A stretch of DNA of 15,121 bases from Neptuniibacter sp. (GTDB lineage Bacteria; Pseudomonadota; Gammaproteobacteria; Pseudomonadales; Balneatricaceae): NCBI GenBank assembly GCA_030149405.1, contig JASBRM010000090.1, forward strand, positions 1-15,121. The letters run 5' to 3'. How positions within the stretch are numbered: the stretch's first letter is position 1; each line of letters opens with the position of its first letter. The notes under the pieces were generated by a model. That model did no database searches. It was given only the letters and a program-made list of their open reading frames with translations, and was not told where the DNA came from. This document shows positions 1 to 6,236 of the stretch, piece after piece. A program made the position numbers and the translations under genes.

Positions 1-10
1 TTATACGGCT
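1..10 (-). other. Partial attC-like site (left half of the next site), cut by window edge
   Basis: On the minus strand the end of the first cassette reads GCCGTATAA, and the next base lies outside the window. This is the exact complement of the cassette's own start (TTATACGGC at 269-261). It is what an attC R'' box would show if the next base is C. The match implies that another attC, and probably more cassettes, continue to the left. Confidence 0.55.
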
Positions 11-11
11 A

Positions 12-251
12 TCAGTTCTCTAAATCCCATTCCATGTCTTCAATAGCGCTATCTAATGCATCCATCAAATCCATGTTTTCGAAATGCTCTCTGATGTTTT
101 TAGCGGTTATTATTCCGCTGAAACCTGATGCATACAGAACAACGTTTTTCATGTTTGCATCCACCCTAATAAATAGCTGGATTGCCTTTTTAACTTTCTC
201 GTTTTGCTCTTGCTCTAATGCTTTATCTAGCTCTTTTAGATATGCGTACAT
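12..251 (-). CDS. Gene-cassette protein, unknown function (79 aa)
   Basis: I do not recognise the family. It is a small, acidic, probably helical cytoplasmic protein with a hydrophobic middle (VVLYASGFSGII) and an acidic C-terminus rich in Asp and Glu. No signal peptide or metal-binding motif is visible. I chose the ATG at 251 because GAGG lies five bases upstream; an upstream TTG at 272 would start inside the cassette boundary. The gene fills a complete integron-type cassette. The upstream boundary is the attC at 264-346 (R' GTTATAC). Its stop is followed at once by GCCGTATAA, the complement of the cassette start. A promoter is not apparent, so expression probably depends on read-through from the phage early operon. 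Confidence 0.7.
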   Translation of the reverse strand: MYAYLKELDKALEQEQNEKVKKAIQLFIRVDANMKNVVLYASGFSGIITAKNIREHFENMDLMDALDSAIEDMEWDLEN

Positions 252-263
252 ACAAACCTCGCC

Positions 264-346
264 GTATAACAAATATTTGAATCGTGGACCTTCGCTACAC
301 TCGCTTTCACTCGTTACGCATTGGCCCGTTAAAATTGGGGTTATCT
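264..346 (-). other. attC-like recombination site (attC-A)
   Basis: Read on the minus strand, the site runs from R'' AGATAAC to R' GTTATAC, 83 bp, with ATAAC/GTTAT pairing at its ends. It shares blocks with the site at 11438-11516: ATAACCCCA near the start, ACGGGC, AGTGTAGCGAAGG in the middle, and TATTTGTTAT at the end. These shared blocks in two places 11 kb apart on opposite strands show the two sites are homologous. The extended R'' (GCCAGATAAC) matches the complement of the start of the cassette it closes (GTTAGCTGGC, 601-592) at 9 of 10 positions. Confidence 0.72.
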
Positions 347-349
347 GGC

Positions 350-571
350 TCAGTACGTCCGCATAGGGTCGCTTTCGTCGGCTGCCTGTACTTGCTCAAA
401 GTGAGCACGCTCTTCTGGGCTATCCAGTGACATCGTATAGCCGCAGCACTTAGGCCAGCCATTAGCCAGGGCGTTACCAGAATTAACTTTTTGCGTATTC
501 CCGCACTCATGGCACCACACTTGACCACGGATTAGTTTAGGGTGGCAGTTTGCCAAATCTTCAATAGCCAT
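350..571 (-). CDS. Gene-cassette protein with zinc-ribbon-like cysteines (73 aa)
   Basis: The product is a small soluble protein with CHEC at residues 20-23 and KCC at 41-43. This spacing suggests a single structural zinc ribbon, so a nucleic-acid or protein adaptor role is possible but not shown. The C-terminus is acidic. I chose the ATG at 571 because GGAGAG lies five bases upstream. An in-frame ATG at 610 would lie within the preceding attC-like site. The gene occupies a complete cassette between the attC-like sites at 595-641 and 264-346, whose ends are complementary at 9 of 10 bases. The family is not recognised. Confidence 0.7.
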   Translation of the reverse strand: MAIEDLANCHPKLIRGQVWCHECGNTQKVNSGNALANGWPKCCGYTMSLDSPEERAHFEQVQAADESDPMRTY

Positions 572-594
572 CTGTTCTCTCCATTCAATCAGCC

Positions 595-641
595 AGCTAA
601 CAAAACGCATCAGCGGATACCCGCTGTGTTACGGGTTAACC
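595..641 (-). other. Short attC-like site (attC-B)
   Basis: On the minus strand it runs from R'' GGTTAAC to R' GTTAGCT with a central perfect hairpin, CAGCGG-GTAT-CCGCTG. At 47 bp it is shorter than the usual attC minimum of about 57 bp. It overlaps the stop codon of the upstream gene. Its R' begins the next cassette (GTTAGCTGGC), whose closing R'' in attC-A is complementary. Support comes mainly from that cassette relationship. It could instead be a hairpin after a phage gene. Confidence 0.5.
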
Positions 642-833
642 AGGCTCATCACCCAGTACAGTTTGCCTAACCTTCCCTTTCTCAAGTTCAGCGGCTATTT
701 CGTTAACTAGCCGTAGCGCATCCATAATCATTTCAGGTGGCAGTGCTGGCTGCCATTTGACCCATGCTCCATCGATAGTCGGCTCGCATCCAATCGCCTT
801 TGCGCTTCTAATAAAATCAACTGCTTCACTCAT
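636..833 (-). CDS. Small phage protein, unknown function (65 aa)
   Basis: The product is a short soluble protein with a central amphipathic helix (MIMDALRLVNEIAAELEKGK) and no motif I can name. The ATG at 833 is preceded by AGGAAG at a suitable distance. Its stop TAA is the TTAAC of the attC-like site at 595-641. The segment between the upstream gene and this ATG begins TTAACCCAGCGGTA. That looks like a shortened copy of the TTAACCCGTAACACAGCGGG at the start of attC-B, so this gene may also be a cassette with a degenerate left boundary. It could equally be an ordinary last gene of the early operon. Confidence 0.6.
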   Translation of the reverse strand: MSEAVDFIRSAKAIGCEPTIDGAWVKWQPALPPEMIMDALRLVNEIAAELEKGKVRQTVLGDEPG

Positions 834-859
834 ATAATTTCTTCCTATTTACCGCTGGG

Positions 860-1348
860 TTAAGCCGCCCTCTCCTCAAACTGCCCCTTCAACCTATTCA
901 GGGCCACGATATCTTTAATAAAGCTCTCAGCCGCTTTCAGGTTGTTATCAAACGCACTGCGCGACATGCCCACCAACTGGCCTATACGCTCGTTGGTGTG
1001 GTAGTCCTTATCGTTCTCAACGTCTGGGCGATTGCGGTAGAACACATAACCCACCAGCGCCAGGTGTTTACGTTCGCTCTGCTTCTCCAGTAGCGTCATC
1101 GCCGCACAAGAAAATTTGGTCTTCTCGTCTTTAGGCTGGTTAAACATCAGTCCAATTTGATAGATCATGGTGCCGTTACTGTTACCCGGGTTATGCATCT
1201 CTGGCAGTTCCCCTAAGTAGTCGATGATCTGGCCGAACACATGATTCGCCCGCCAGCCTATATCTGCGTTGAGCTCCTTAACCAACTCAACCGAAAGGTA
1301 GCGGTCTACTACGTTGATCACATCGTTATCAATACGTTCTGCAGCCAT
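860..1348 (-). CDS. Putative phage transcription regulator with C-terminal HTH (162 aa)
   Basis: No family is recognised with certainty. The C-terminal part (about residues 117-145, NERIGQLVGMSRSAFDNNLK) has the pattern of a sigma-like or resolvase-like helix-turn-helix: a helix, a Gly-Met-Ser turn, and a recognition helix. The middle part has a conserved-looking cysteine (residue 81) and many aromatic residues. It is near the promoter-distal end of the early operon, just before the region becomes accessory. In lambdoid phages that position is occupied by the Q-type late antiterminator. A role in late gene control is therefore an inference from position and the HTH. The start ATG lies two bases after the upstream stop. 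Confidence 0.55.
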   Translation of the reverse strand: MAAERIDNDVINVVDRYLSVELVKELNADIGWRANHVFGQIIDYLGELPEMHNPGNSNGTMIYQIGLMFNQPKDEKTKFSCAAMTLLEKQSERKHLALVGYVFYRNRPDVENDKDYHTNERIGQLVGMSRSAFDNNLKAAESFIKDIVALNRLKGQFEERAA

Positions 1349-1350
1349 GG

Positions 1351-1686
1351 TTAATCCATCCTGTGTGTTCCGCCGTGTCGTTTCGGCATGTTTTCTGGAT
1401 ATGGGTCTTGCGGGTTTCTGTCCGGCTTCAGTTCTGCTAACTGTCGCTTAAGGTCTGCCCGCTCACTTTTAAGCCGATCTATCGAATCACGCATAGCCGG
1501 GATCAATATTTCATTCGGTATGGCTTCACCGGTTTCTTTATCCAGAACCCCGCTACCGTTGCACTTATCGCACGGCATTTTTTTGTGGAATAAACCCTCG
1601 ATAAATCCCTTGTCACACAAATCACAATCCACCAACTCAGGTAGTTGGATGCGTGAAGGTGGGGATTTAAGCTTAGGCTTACTCAT
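1351..1686 (-). CDS. DnaJ-type zinc-finger small phage protein (111 aa)
   Basis: Residues about 20-44 carry CDLC and, 15 residues later, CDKCNGSG. This is the CxxC...CxxCxGxG pattern of the DnaJ cysteine-rich zinc domain, here a single pair. A coiled-coil segment follows (about residues 62-84, SIDRLKSERADLKRQLAELK), then a basic, proline-rich tail. Such proteins are common near the end of phage early operons and are thought to be adaptors, but the function is unknown. I chose the ATG at 1686, which overlaps the stop of the nuclease gene (GATGAGTAA) and has GGTGG just upstream. An upstream in-frame start at 1737 would lie deep inside the nuclease gene. Confidence 0.72.
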   Translation of the reverse strand: MSKPKLKSPPSRIQLPELVDCDLCDKGFIEGLFHKKMPCDKCNGSGVLDKETGEAIPNEILIPAMRDSIDRLKSERADLKRQLAELKPDRNPQDPYPENMPKRHGGTHRMD

Positions 1687-2077
1687 CCACCAGCCCCCGC
1701 TTGGTCGGAGGTAAAGCAAGGTAAGCTTCCACCTCATTAATCAGAGCCTGAGCGCCTTTACACAAAACCGCCTTATAGCCCTGCACCTCTAACCGGCCTA
1801 ACCACTCTTTCTGGGTTTTGCTCACAGCCGCATCATTAGGCGGTGTCGCTTTAAACTCGATATACAAGCCCATATAGCCACCGCGAGCCACCGCTATACA
1901 GATATCCGGAACACCCGCTTTTACACCCTGAGCCTTAAGCCGTGCCCCCTCTCTGGCACCCCCTTTACGGGAACCGCCATTCGGTACGTGGTAAGCCAGC
2001 TCAAACACCTCTGGCTGGCGTAATCGCAAATAGTTAAAGAACGCGGCCTGTTCGTTGCCTTCTCGATCAATCGGCAT
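1679..2077 (-). CDS. VRR-NUC domain nuclease (132 aa)
   Basis: This is a standalone VRR-NUC domain, the PD-(D/E)XK-like fold shared with FAN1 and many phage proteins. Phage members are Holliday-junction or structure-specific endonucleases acting in recombination or packaging preparation. Visible signatures in order: EGNEQ (Glu9), the phage-type HVPNGG (30-35), GVPD with the catalytic Asp58, YIEFKA with Glu74 and Lys76, and Gln89 before the last helix. The length is typical of single-domain members. The start overlaps the end of the upstream gene by 11 bases and its own stop overlaps the next start, so it is translationally coupled in the early operon. All catalytic residues appear intact. Confidence 0.9.
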   Translation of the reverse strand: MPIDREGNEQAAFFNYLRLRQPEVFELAYHVPNGGSRKGGAREGARLKAQGVKAGVPDICIAVARGGYMGLYIEFKATPPNDAAVSKTQKEWLGRLEVQGYKAVLCKGAQALINEVEAYLALPPTKRGLVDE

Positions 2078-2414
2078 GCTGCAACCCCGCCTCTTTTAAA
2101 ATCTGTTCCAGGGCGATCTGTTGCGCGTTTAACTGGCTCTGCCACTTCAGCAACAAATCCGCACGGGCCAGCACTAAACCGTTCAACTGGTTAGGGCGCT
2201 TGCTGGAGATATTCAGCAGCTGATCAATAGGTTTAAATTCCTGCTCGTTCCAATACAGTAACTCCCCCTGCTCACCCCGCTTTAACACGTTATCGCTGAT
2301 CATTAGCTCAATAAGCGTATGCTGAAGACGAGAGAGTTGTGCGAACTGCTCAAACGCAGCACGGGCGGCCTGCTCTGGGCATTGAAAGGAGATTCGCCAG
2401 GCTGGGTAGTTCAT
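2067..2414 (-). CDS. Hypothetical early phage protein (115 aa)
   Basis: I do not recognise a family. The sequence is rich in Gln, Leu and Ala, and largely helical. It has a C-terminal heptad-like stretch (about residues 83-110) that could form a coiled coil. No cysteines pair as a zinc site and there is no signal or membrane segment. It overlaps the upstream gene by four bases and the nuclease gene downstream by 11 bases, which supports a real, co-translated gene. The neighbours are SSB and a VRR-NUC nuclease, so a role in DNA metabolism is possible but unsupported by any motif. Confidence 0.65.
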   Translation of the reverse strand: MNYPAWRISFQCPEQAARAAFEQFAQLSRLQHTLIELMISDNVLKRGEQGELLYWNEQEFKPIDQLLNISSKRPNQLNGLVLARADLLLKWQSQLNAQQIALEQILKEAGLQHAD

Positions 2415-2803
2415 TCAGAAAGCTCCTTGTGACAAGTCCCCTTGATCGATATCCCGCCCTTCGTATCACTCTGCAATCTGAGGCAGTTGTGATCATCAGG
2501 AATAGCATCAAGATCGACACCTAAAGCCTCACTAATTTCTGATGAGTGTTCTTTGGCAAGATCTGTAATTTCCTTTAGCTCTTCAGGTGATAACGCATTC
2601 ATAAGCTCCATTGCCTGCATCAAGCCTTGAGCCGCCAAAAAGTCTTCAGGTGTAAGTAAGTTTTCACCACACTTAGGACAAGGCTTATTAACCCAATCGC
2701 CATACTCCTCAAAACTGACTTCTTCGGCGTAGTAATCACATGAATCGTTGTCACACTGAATGCTACCCATCCCCACCATTGCTACATTCTGCTCTTCACT
2801 CAT
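2411..2803 (-). CDS. Zinc-ribbon phage protein, unknown function (130 aa)
   Basis: The N-terminal 50 residues hold CDNDSC (17-22) and CPKCGENLLT (42-51). Together they form a plausible four-cysteine zinc ribbon, the second half being a classic CPxCG knuckle. The middle is a helical, Met- and Glu-rich region (about 56-95). The C-terminus has two further cysteines. It lies nine bases downstream of the SSB stop and overlaps the next gene by four bases. The function is unknown; a nucleic-acid-binding or adaptor role is an inference from the ribbon. Confidence 0.68.
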   Translation of the reverse strand: MSEEQNVAMVGMGSIQCDNDSCDYYAEEVSFEEYGDWVNKPCPKCGENLLTPEDFLAAQGLMQAMELMNALSPEELKEITDLAKEHSSEISEALGVDLDAIPDDHNCLRLQSDTKGGISIKGTCHKELSE

Positions 2804-2812
2804 ATCACTACC

Positions 2813-3340
2813 TCAAAACGGAATATCATCATCAAAATCATCAAACCCCGGTGCAGGTTGTGGGGCGGCCATCGGTGTGGCGTGTGGAGACTGCTGTGTG
2901 CCGTTTTCGTTTCTTCTTCCACCTTGCGGCGGTTGCTGCTGGGGCTGCTGTTGTGGCGCTGGCTGCGCTTGAGCCTGCCCTGCATCGCCACCAGCACGGC
3001 CACCCAACATCTGCATTTGGCCATTCATATCCACCACAATTTCCGTGGTGTAACGGTCGTTGCCGCTTTGGTCCTGCCATTTACGGGTACGAAGTGCGCC
3101 CTCAATGTAAACCTGTGAACCCTTCCGTAAATACTCGCCCGCCACTTCAGCCAAACGCCCAAAGAAAACAACACGGTGCCATTCAGTACGCTTCTGTTGC
3201 TGGCCGGTTTCTTTATCCTTCCAACTGTCGCTGGTGGCGATGGTGACATTGGTAACCGCATTACCATTTGCCATATACCGAACCTCAGGATCGCCCCCAA
3301 GGTTGCCCACCAGAATGACTTTATTAACGCCTCTCGCCAT
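2813..3340 (-). CDS. ssb: Single-stranded DNA-binding protein (175 aa)
   Basis: The protein coats single-stranded DNA during phage replication and recombination and recruits partner proteins through its tail. Residues 1-110 form the bacterial-type OB fold: [20 protein letters not shown] at the N-terminus, [14 protein letters not shown] at about 54-67, then the GSQVYIEG strand. A low-complexity Gln/Pro linker follows. The protein ends in FDDDIPF, the conserved acidic tip that docks SSB partners. The size is like E. coli SSB (178 aa). It starts two bases after the upstream stop. A prophage copy with an intact tip can recruit host recombination proteins. Confidence 0.97.
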   Translation of the reverse strand: MARGVNKVILVGNLGGDPEVRYMANGNAVTNVTIATSDSWKDKETGQQQKRTEWHRVVFFGRLAEVAGEYLRKGSQVYIEGALRTRKWQDQSGNDRYTTEIVVDMNGQMQMLGGRAGGDAGQAQAQPAPQQQPQQQPPQGGRRNENGTQQSPHATPMAAPQPAPGFDDFDDDIPF

Positions 3341-3342
3341 GC

Positions 3343-3717
3343 TTAAAGTCCATTCGTTAGGTTGTATAGGTGACGTAAAACCAACAGTTCTTCTGGTAAT
3401 TCTGCTTTTTCAATCTCTGCACCGTTCACCCATGCATTTTGAATGTTTACCGGGTCGTGATCTGAAATACCCCGATCAGGAAACTTAACGGCACACAAGG
3501 TTTTTAAGGCTTGCCGCACGTTATGAAGTTTATTTTCAAGGGCTAGTTGGGAGTCAGTAACTTTCTTTAAGTCAGCCTTAGCCCCCAGTGCCGCTGTTTC
3601 TAATCTACGGCTTCGGTCCTGCTCTTCTTTCAGTAGATTAAGTGTTTCATAAAGTTCTCGCCCTAGTTCAGCTTTAGTGGTTTGTTTAATACGCTTTTCC
3701 ATTTCTCGAATATTCAT
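3343..3717 (-). CDS. Coiled-coil early phage protein, unknown function (124 aa)
   Basis: No family is recognised. Residues 1-70 are strongly charged with heptad-like spacing of Leu, Ala and Val, predicting a long coiled coil. The C-terminal part (about 75-124) contains an acidic and aromatic segment and a Leu-rich end ([16 protein letters not shown]). The start overlaps the upstream stop by four bases (ATGA), and its own stop lies two bases before the SSB start. Its place between the replication initiator and SSB suggests a replication or recombination accessory protein, which is inference only. Confidence 0.62.
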   Translation of the reverse strand: MNIREMEKRIKQTTKAELGRELYETLNLLKEEQDRSRRLETAALGAKADLKKVTDSQLALENKLHNVRQALKTLCAVKFPDRGISDHDPVNIQNAWVNGAEIEKAELPEELLVLRHLYNLTNGL

Positions 3718-3947
3718 GCTCTCCCCTCCAATACCGCCGCTGGCACAATAAACGCCTCACGGTGTCCAAATCGTTTAATCACTGCGGGTTGTGCATCGTT
3801 CAGAATGTCTGAAAGATGGTTGCCAATATCACCTACCCCCACCTCAATGGTGGTTTGGGTGATCTGGCGAATGCGTGACAGTTCCCGCTCCAGCTTCTGG
3901 ATTGTTTTCTGCTGGTCTTCGATGATGCGTTTCTGCTCTGCACTCAT
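3714..3947 (-). CDS. Small coiled-coil phage protein (77 aa)
   Basis: The N-terminal half is one continuous amphipathic helix (EQKRIIEDQQKTIQKLEREL), a typical two-stranded coiled coil. A short Val/Ile/Gly segment and a more globular C-terminus follow. There is no catalytic or metal motif. Four-base ATGA overlaps at both ends show strict translational coupling with the genes on either side. The family is not recognised; dimerisation through the helix is the only structural statement the sequence allows. Confidence 0.62.
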   Translation of the reverse strand: MSAEQKRIIEDQQKTIQKLERELSRIRQITQTTIEVGVGDIGNHLSDILNDAQPAVIKRFGHREAFIVPAAVLEGRA

Positions 3948-4270
3948 GCCGCCACCCTAAAACTGCGGGTTAGCCATTCCAGCGAAAGGCCGCTTTTGCC
4001 TGCCATGGATTCTTTGCGTACCGAATCAACCTGCTTAGCCCGTTTCTCAGCGTTGGAGATCCGCACCGCTTCCTCTGCGGTTACCCCGTGTTTGATCATG
4101 TACCGGGCCCGCTCTAAACCCAGTGCGGAGCTTTCAACCTTGCGGTAAATTTCACGGTCACTGGGCTGCTCTTCTGCCGGTGTGTTGTTCAGGTAATCCA
4201 CCATCTGGTGAATCTTGCTGATATGCTCTGCAGCGCGTTCTGCTTCTGAGGTTTTGCGTTTATTTTTCAT
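3944..4270 (-). CDS. Hypothetical early phage protein (108 aa)
   Basis: This is a basic, mostly helical protein of unknown family. Residues about 30-70 contain a helix pair (REIYRKVESSALGLERARYM) followed by GVTAEEAVRISNAEKRAKQV. That could be a small DNA-binding or protein-binding helical bundle, but no named HTH pattern is clear. I chose the ATG at 4270, two bases after the initiator's stop; an in-frame TTG at 4279 would give three more residues. Its position directly behind the replication initiator is where many phages carry a helicase loader. I see no Walker A motif, so an AAA+ DnaC-like loader is excluded. Confidence 0.6.
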   Translation of the reverse strand: MKNKRKTSEAERAAEHISKIHQMVDYLNNTPAEEQPSDREIYRKVESSALGLERARYMIKHGVTAEEAVRISNAEKRAKQVDSVRKESMAGKSGLSLEWLTRSFRVAA

Positions 4271-4272
4271 AA

Positions 4273-5217
4273 TCACCAATCCGTGTTGTTTACATCCATC
4301 ACCGAGGCGCTTACGTTCGCTCGGGTCTGGGCTGGGTTTAACTCGCCTGCAGGGTTGTTGGCTTTCGAGATCAACAGCCGCTTAACCTGGTTCATGAGTT
4401 TGTGTTCCCAAAGGCTTTGCGTGTTTTGGTCTGCCCTGCCTTCCCAGTAGCTGCGGAATTCACCCAAGCAATTGTCTTGCTCTTCCTGGCTTAACTCGGT
4501 TAACAAAACGCCGGCTCCACGACAGCGATCTTTAAACGCCGCTGTAGGCATCCACTGAAAGTGCATTGGGAAACGCCTTTGGTTTTTCAAATCAGCCGCT
4601 GGGACCAGATCTAAATCACTGAGGAAAACAGGGTGTTCGCTGACGCTGTTGTCGCTGGCGCTGTGTTGCTCTGGTACAGACTCAATAACAACACCGTCAT
4701 CAACAGGTTCATTGGTAGGTTCTAAAGAGTGGTAGGTTCTGGGTGAAACCATTTCACCACCCCCGGGTGAAACTATTTCACTAGGGGGTGAAACGGTTGC
4801 ACTAGGTAGTGAATCATTTTCACTAGGGGGTGAACCTATTTCACCACCCTCAACCCCAGTAACTTCAAGGGGTGAATCTGCTTCACTAGGTGGGGGTGAA
4901 ACCATTTCACCACCTTTAGAGTCAGCATTTACAAGGGGTGCAATATTTTCACTAGGTAGGTTTAAACGGTATTTATTGCTGGAACTGCCCTTAGAAGTAG
5001 ATCGGGAACAGACCTCAACAAAACCCATTTCAGACAGTTTATTAATATGAGTGATCACAGAACGGCGAGACATTTCACACTGGTCAGCAATGTGCTGATA
5101 AGACGGCCAGCACTCGCCCTGGTCGTTACAGTTATCCGCAAGCTTTAACAACACCAGCTTGCGGCAAGAGTTACCGACCTTCAGCTTAAATGCTTTACCA
5201 AACAGAAATGCGCTCAT
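4273..5217 (-). CDS. Phage replication initiator: winged HTH plus DnaT-like C-terminal domain (314 aa)
   Basis: The protein would bind the phage origin and bring in the replicative helicase. Residues about 37-85 form a winged helix-turn-helix (SYQHIADQCEMSRRSVITHI), like the N-terminal domain of lambda O-type initiators. Residues about 88-165 are a low-complexity Gly/Ser/Pro/Glu linker with repeats such as GGEMVSP, dictated by DNA iterons inside the gene. Residues 216-285 match the DnaT C-terminal DNA-binding domain: FHFQW-like start, GEFRSYWEG and WEHKLMNQVKRLL. E. coli DnaT acts in primosome assembly, so this domain probably handles ssDNA or DnaB recruitment. The start is two bases after the upstream stop, with AAGGAAG inside the end of the preceding gene. 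Confidence 0.88.
   Translation of the reverse strand: MSAFLFGKAFKLKVGNSCRKLVLLKLADNCNDQGECWPSYQHIADQCEMSRRSVITHINKLSEMGFVEVCSRSTSKGSSSNKYRLNLPSENIAPLVNADSKGGEMVSPPPSEADSPLEVTGVEGGEIGSPPSENDSLPSATVSPPSEIVSPGGGEMVSPRTYHSLEPTNEPVDDGVVIESVPEQHSASDNSVSEHPVFLSDLDLVPAADLKNQRRFPMHFQWMPTAAFKDRCRGAGVLLTELSQEEQDNCLGEFRSYWEGRADQNTQSLWEHKLMNQVKRLLISKANNPAGELNPAQTRANVSASVMDVNNTDW
4742..4955 (+). repeat. Iteron cluster, probable phage replication origin, inside the initiator gene
   Basis: Eight 19-bp near-palindromic iterons of the form GGTGAA-N5-TTTCACYAG or close variants start at 4742, 4766, 4787, 4808, 4829, 4871, 4895 and 4937. The spacings are 24, 21, 21, 21, 42, 24 and 42 bp. Most are multiples of about two helical turns and all keep the reading frame. 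Decayed copies fill the two 42-bp gaps (for example CATTTACAAGGGG near 4928). They lie in the linker-coding part between the DNA-binding and the DnaT-like domain, exactly as the lambda origin lies within gene O. Origin function is inference; the repeats are directly visible. Confidence 0.85.
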
Positions 5218-5219
5218 GC

Positions 5220-5915
5220 TTAAGCAACTTCCTTCTTAATAAGCCCTAGTCGTTTGCTGATCCAAGCAATGCCCTCAGGAGTGAAGCGGGTTTGCTGGAA
5301 TGCGTATCCGTTAGATTCTCCGGTTTTAACCGTGAAATACCCTTTATGGTGAAAGCCGGCGAATGGAAGTAGGCTCCCAGACTGTCTAAACAGAATTTTT
5401 TCGCTTAACAATTGGTTAATAAACTCCCGTTCTTTCAAACCTAATACCTTCGCTACTTCCCGTAGACTCTTCGTTGAGCGTGTTTCGACGTAACGCTCCA
5501 CAAACTCAACAGCCGGTCTCTGTTCCTGGATTAGCTTTTCTTTCTCCTGCACCTTGTCTGCCAAGTCTGCAGCTAGGCGCAAAGCCTCTGGCAAGGTCTG
5601 AGGGATAACCGGAGCTGCATACTCTTCTAGCTCCTGCCAACGATCCACCAACCTTGCTGTGAATTCAGGAGATAGCTGGGCAACCACTACATAACTATCG
5701 CGTTTGCCTTGTTCACCAGCGAACACATAATTCTTTGTAACAACGTGATTTGCCGCTTTTTCTCCATCCTCAATTTGAGGTTGGGCAATCACCCCTTGTT
5801 TAACCAAATTTTCAATCGTCCGCTTAACGTTGTCGTGACGTTTTTCAACCAGAGAAGCTATTTCATAACTGCTCATGGTTAGCGGGTTGTTGAACTGTTG
5901 TGCTATGTCAGTCAT
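5220..5915 (-). CDS. rha: Rha-type phage regulator with KilAC/antirepressor domain (231 aa)
   Basis: The N-terminal domain (about residues 14-100) matches the pRha family: MSSYEIASLVEKRHDNVKRT, then YVVVAQLSPEFTARLVDRWQ. A short coiled coil follows (108-133). The C-terminal domain (about 138-225) matches the KilAC/ANT domain of phage antirepressors: SLREVAKVLGLKEREFINQL, GYFTVKTG, and the final QTRFTPEGIAWI. Rha proteins of P22-like phages affect growth in IHF-deficient hosts; KilAC domains bind DNA or repressors. I chose the ATG at 5915 because GAGGT lies just upstream. The frame stays open for 44 more codons to an ATG at 6047 without a clear ribosome site. It is the second gene of the pR operon, behind two terminators. 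Confidence 0.88.
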   Translation of the reverse strand: MTDIAQQFNNPLTMSSYEIASLVEKRHDNVKRTIENLVKQGVIAQPQIEDGEKAANHVVTKNYVFAGEQGKRDSYVVVAQLSPEFTARLVDRWQELEEYAAPVIPQTLPEALRLAADLADKVQEKEKLIQEQRPAVEFVERYVETRSTKSLREVAKVLGLKEREFINQLLSEKILFRQSGSLLPFAGFHHKGYFTVKTGESNGYAFQQTRFTPEGIAWISKRLGLIKKEVA

Positions 5916-6095
5916 ACTTACCTCGTTATTTTTGACCCGCCGATGCTGCGTCAACAGCGCTTGAGGCGGGTTAAGTTTTGAAAGTAGTTGCCAAGCTCTT
6001 CTGCTGGTTATCTTCCCTCTGGTATTCCAGCGAGTATCAAAGACCATAGAAGTCTTGGTATTTCCCTTCTTTAAACCCCCTCATAGAAGAGGCTT

Positions 6096-6118
6096 AAAAA
6101 AGGACCGCTGAAGCGGTC
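6096..6118 (-). terminator. Intrinsic terminator between cro and rha (tR-like)
   Basis: On the minus strand a 6-bp perfect stem, GACCGC-TTCA-GCGGTC, is followed by C and six T residues. It lies downstream of cro and about 180 bases before the rha start, so early transcription from pR must read through it. This is the position of lambda tR1. Confidence 0.78.
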
Positions 6119-6198
6119 AAAAAGCCAAGGTGCTTGCTGAATTGCTCTGTGGGATCTCCTGATTAAACCTGTATAAATTCACATACCATTCTTGATCT

Positions 6199-6232
6199 AA
6201 AAAAATAGCCACCAGCAGTCATACTGATAGCT
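6199..6232 (-). terminator. Terminator directly after cro
   Basis: On the minus strand AGCTATCAG pairs with CTGGTGGCT (two G-U pairs), with an 8-base loop, and is followed by AT7. It begins four bases after the cro stop. It forms a tandem pair with the terminator at 6096-6118. Confidence 0.65.
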
Positions 6233-6236
6233 ATGG

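Noticed and set aside
2740..3300. Several long open frames on both strands overlapping the SSB gene
   Set aside because: They are shadows of the SSB frame. Their peptides are low-complexity (Cys, Gly, Val rich) and have no ribosome sites, while SSB is unmistakable.
4742..4955. Regular repeats considered as a CRISPR array
   Set aside because: Units are 19-bp palindromes separated by 2-5 bases, in frame inside a coding sequence, with no 30-bp spacers. They fit iterons.
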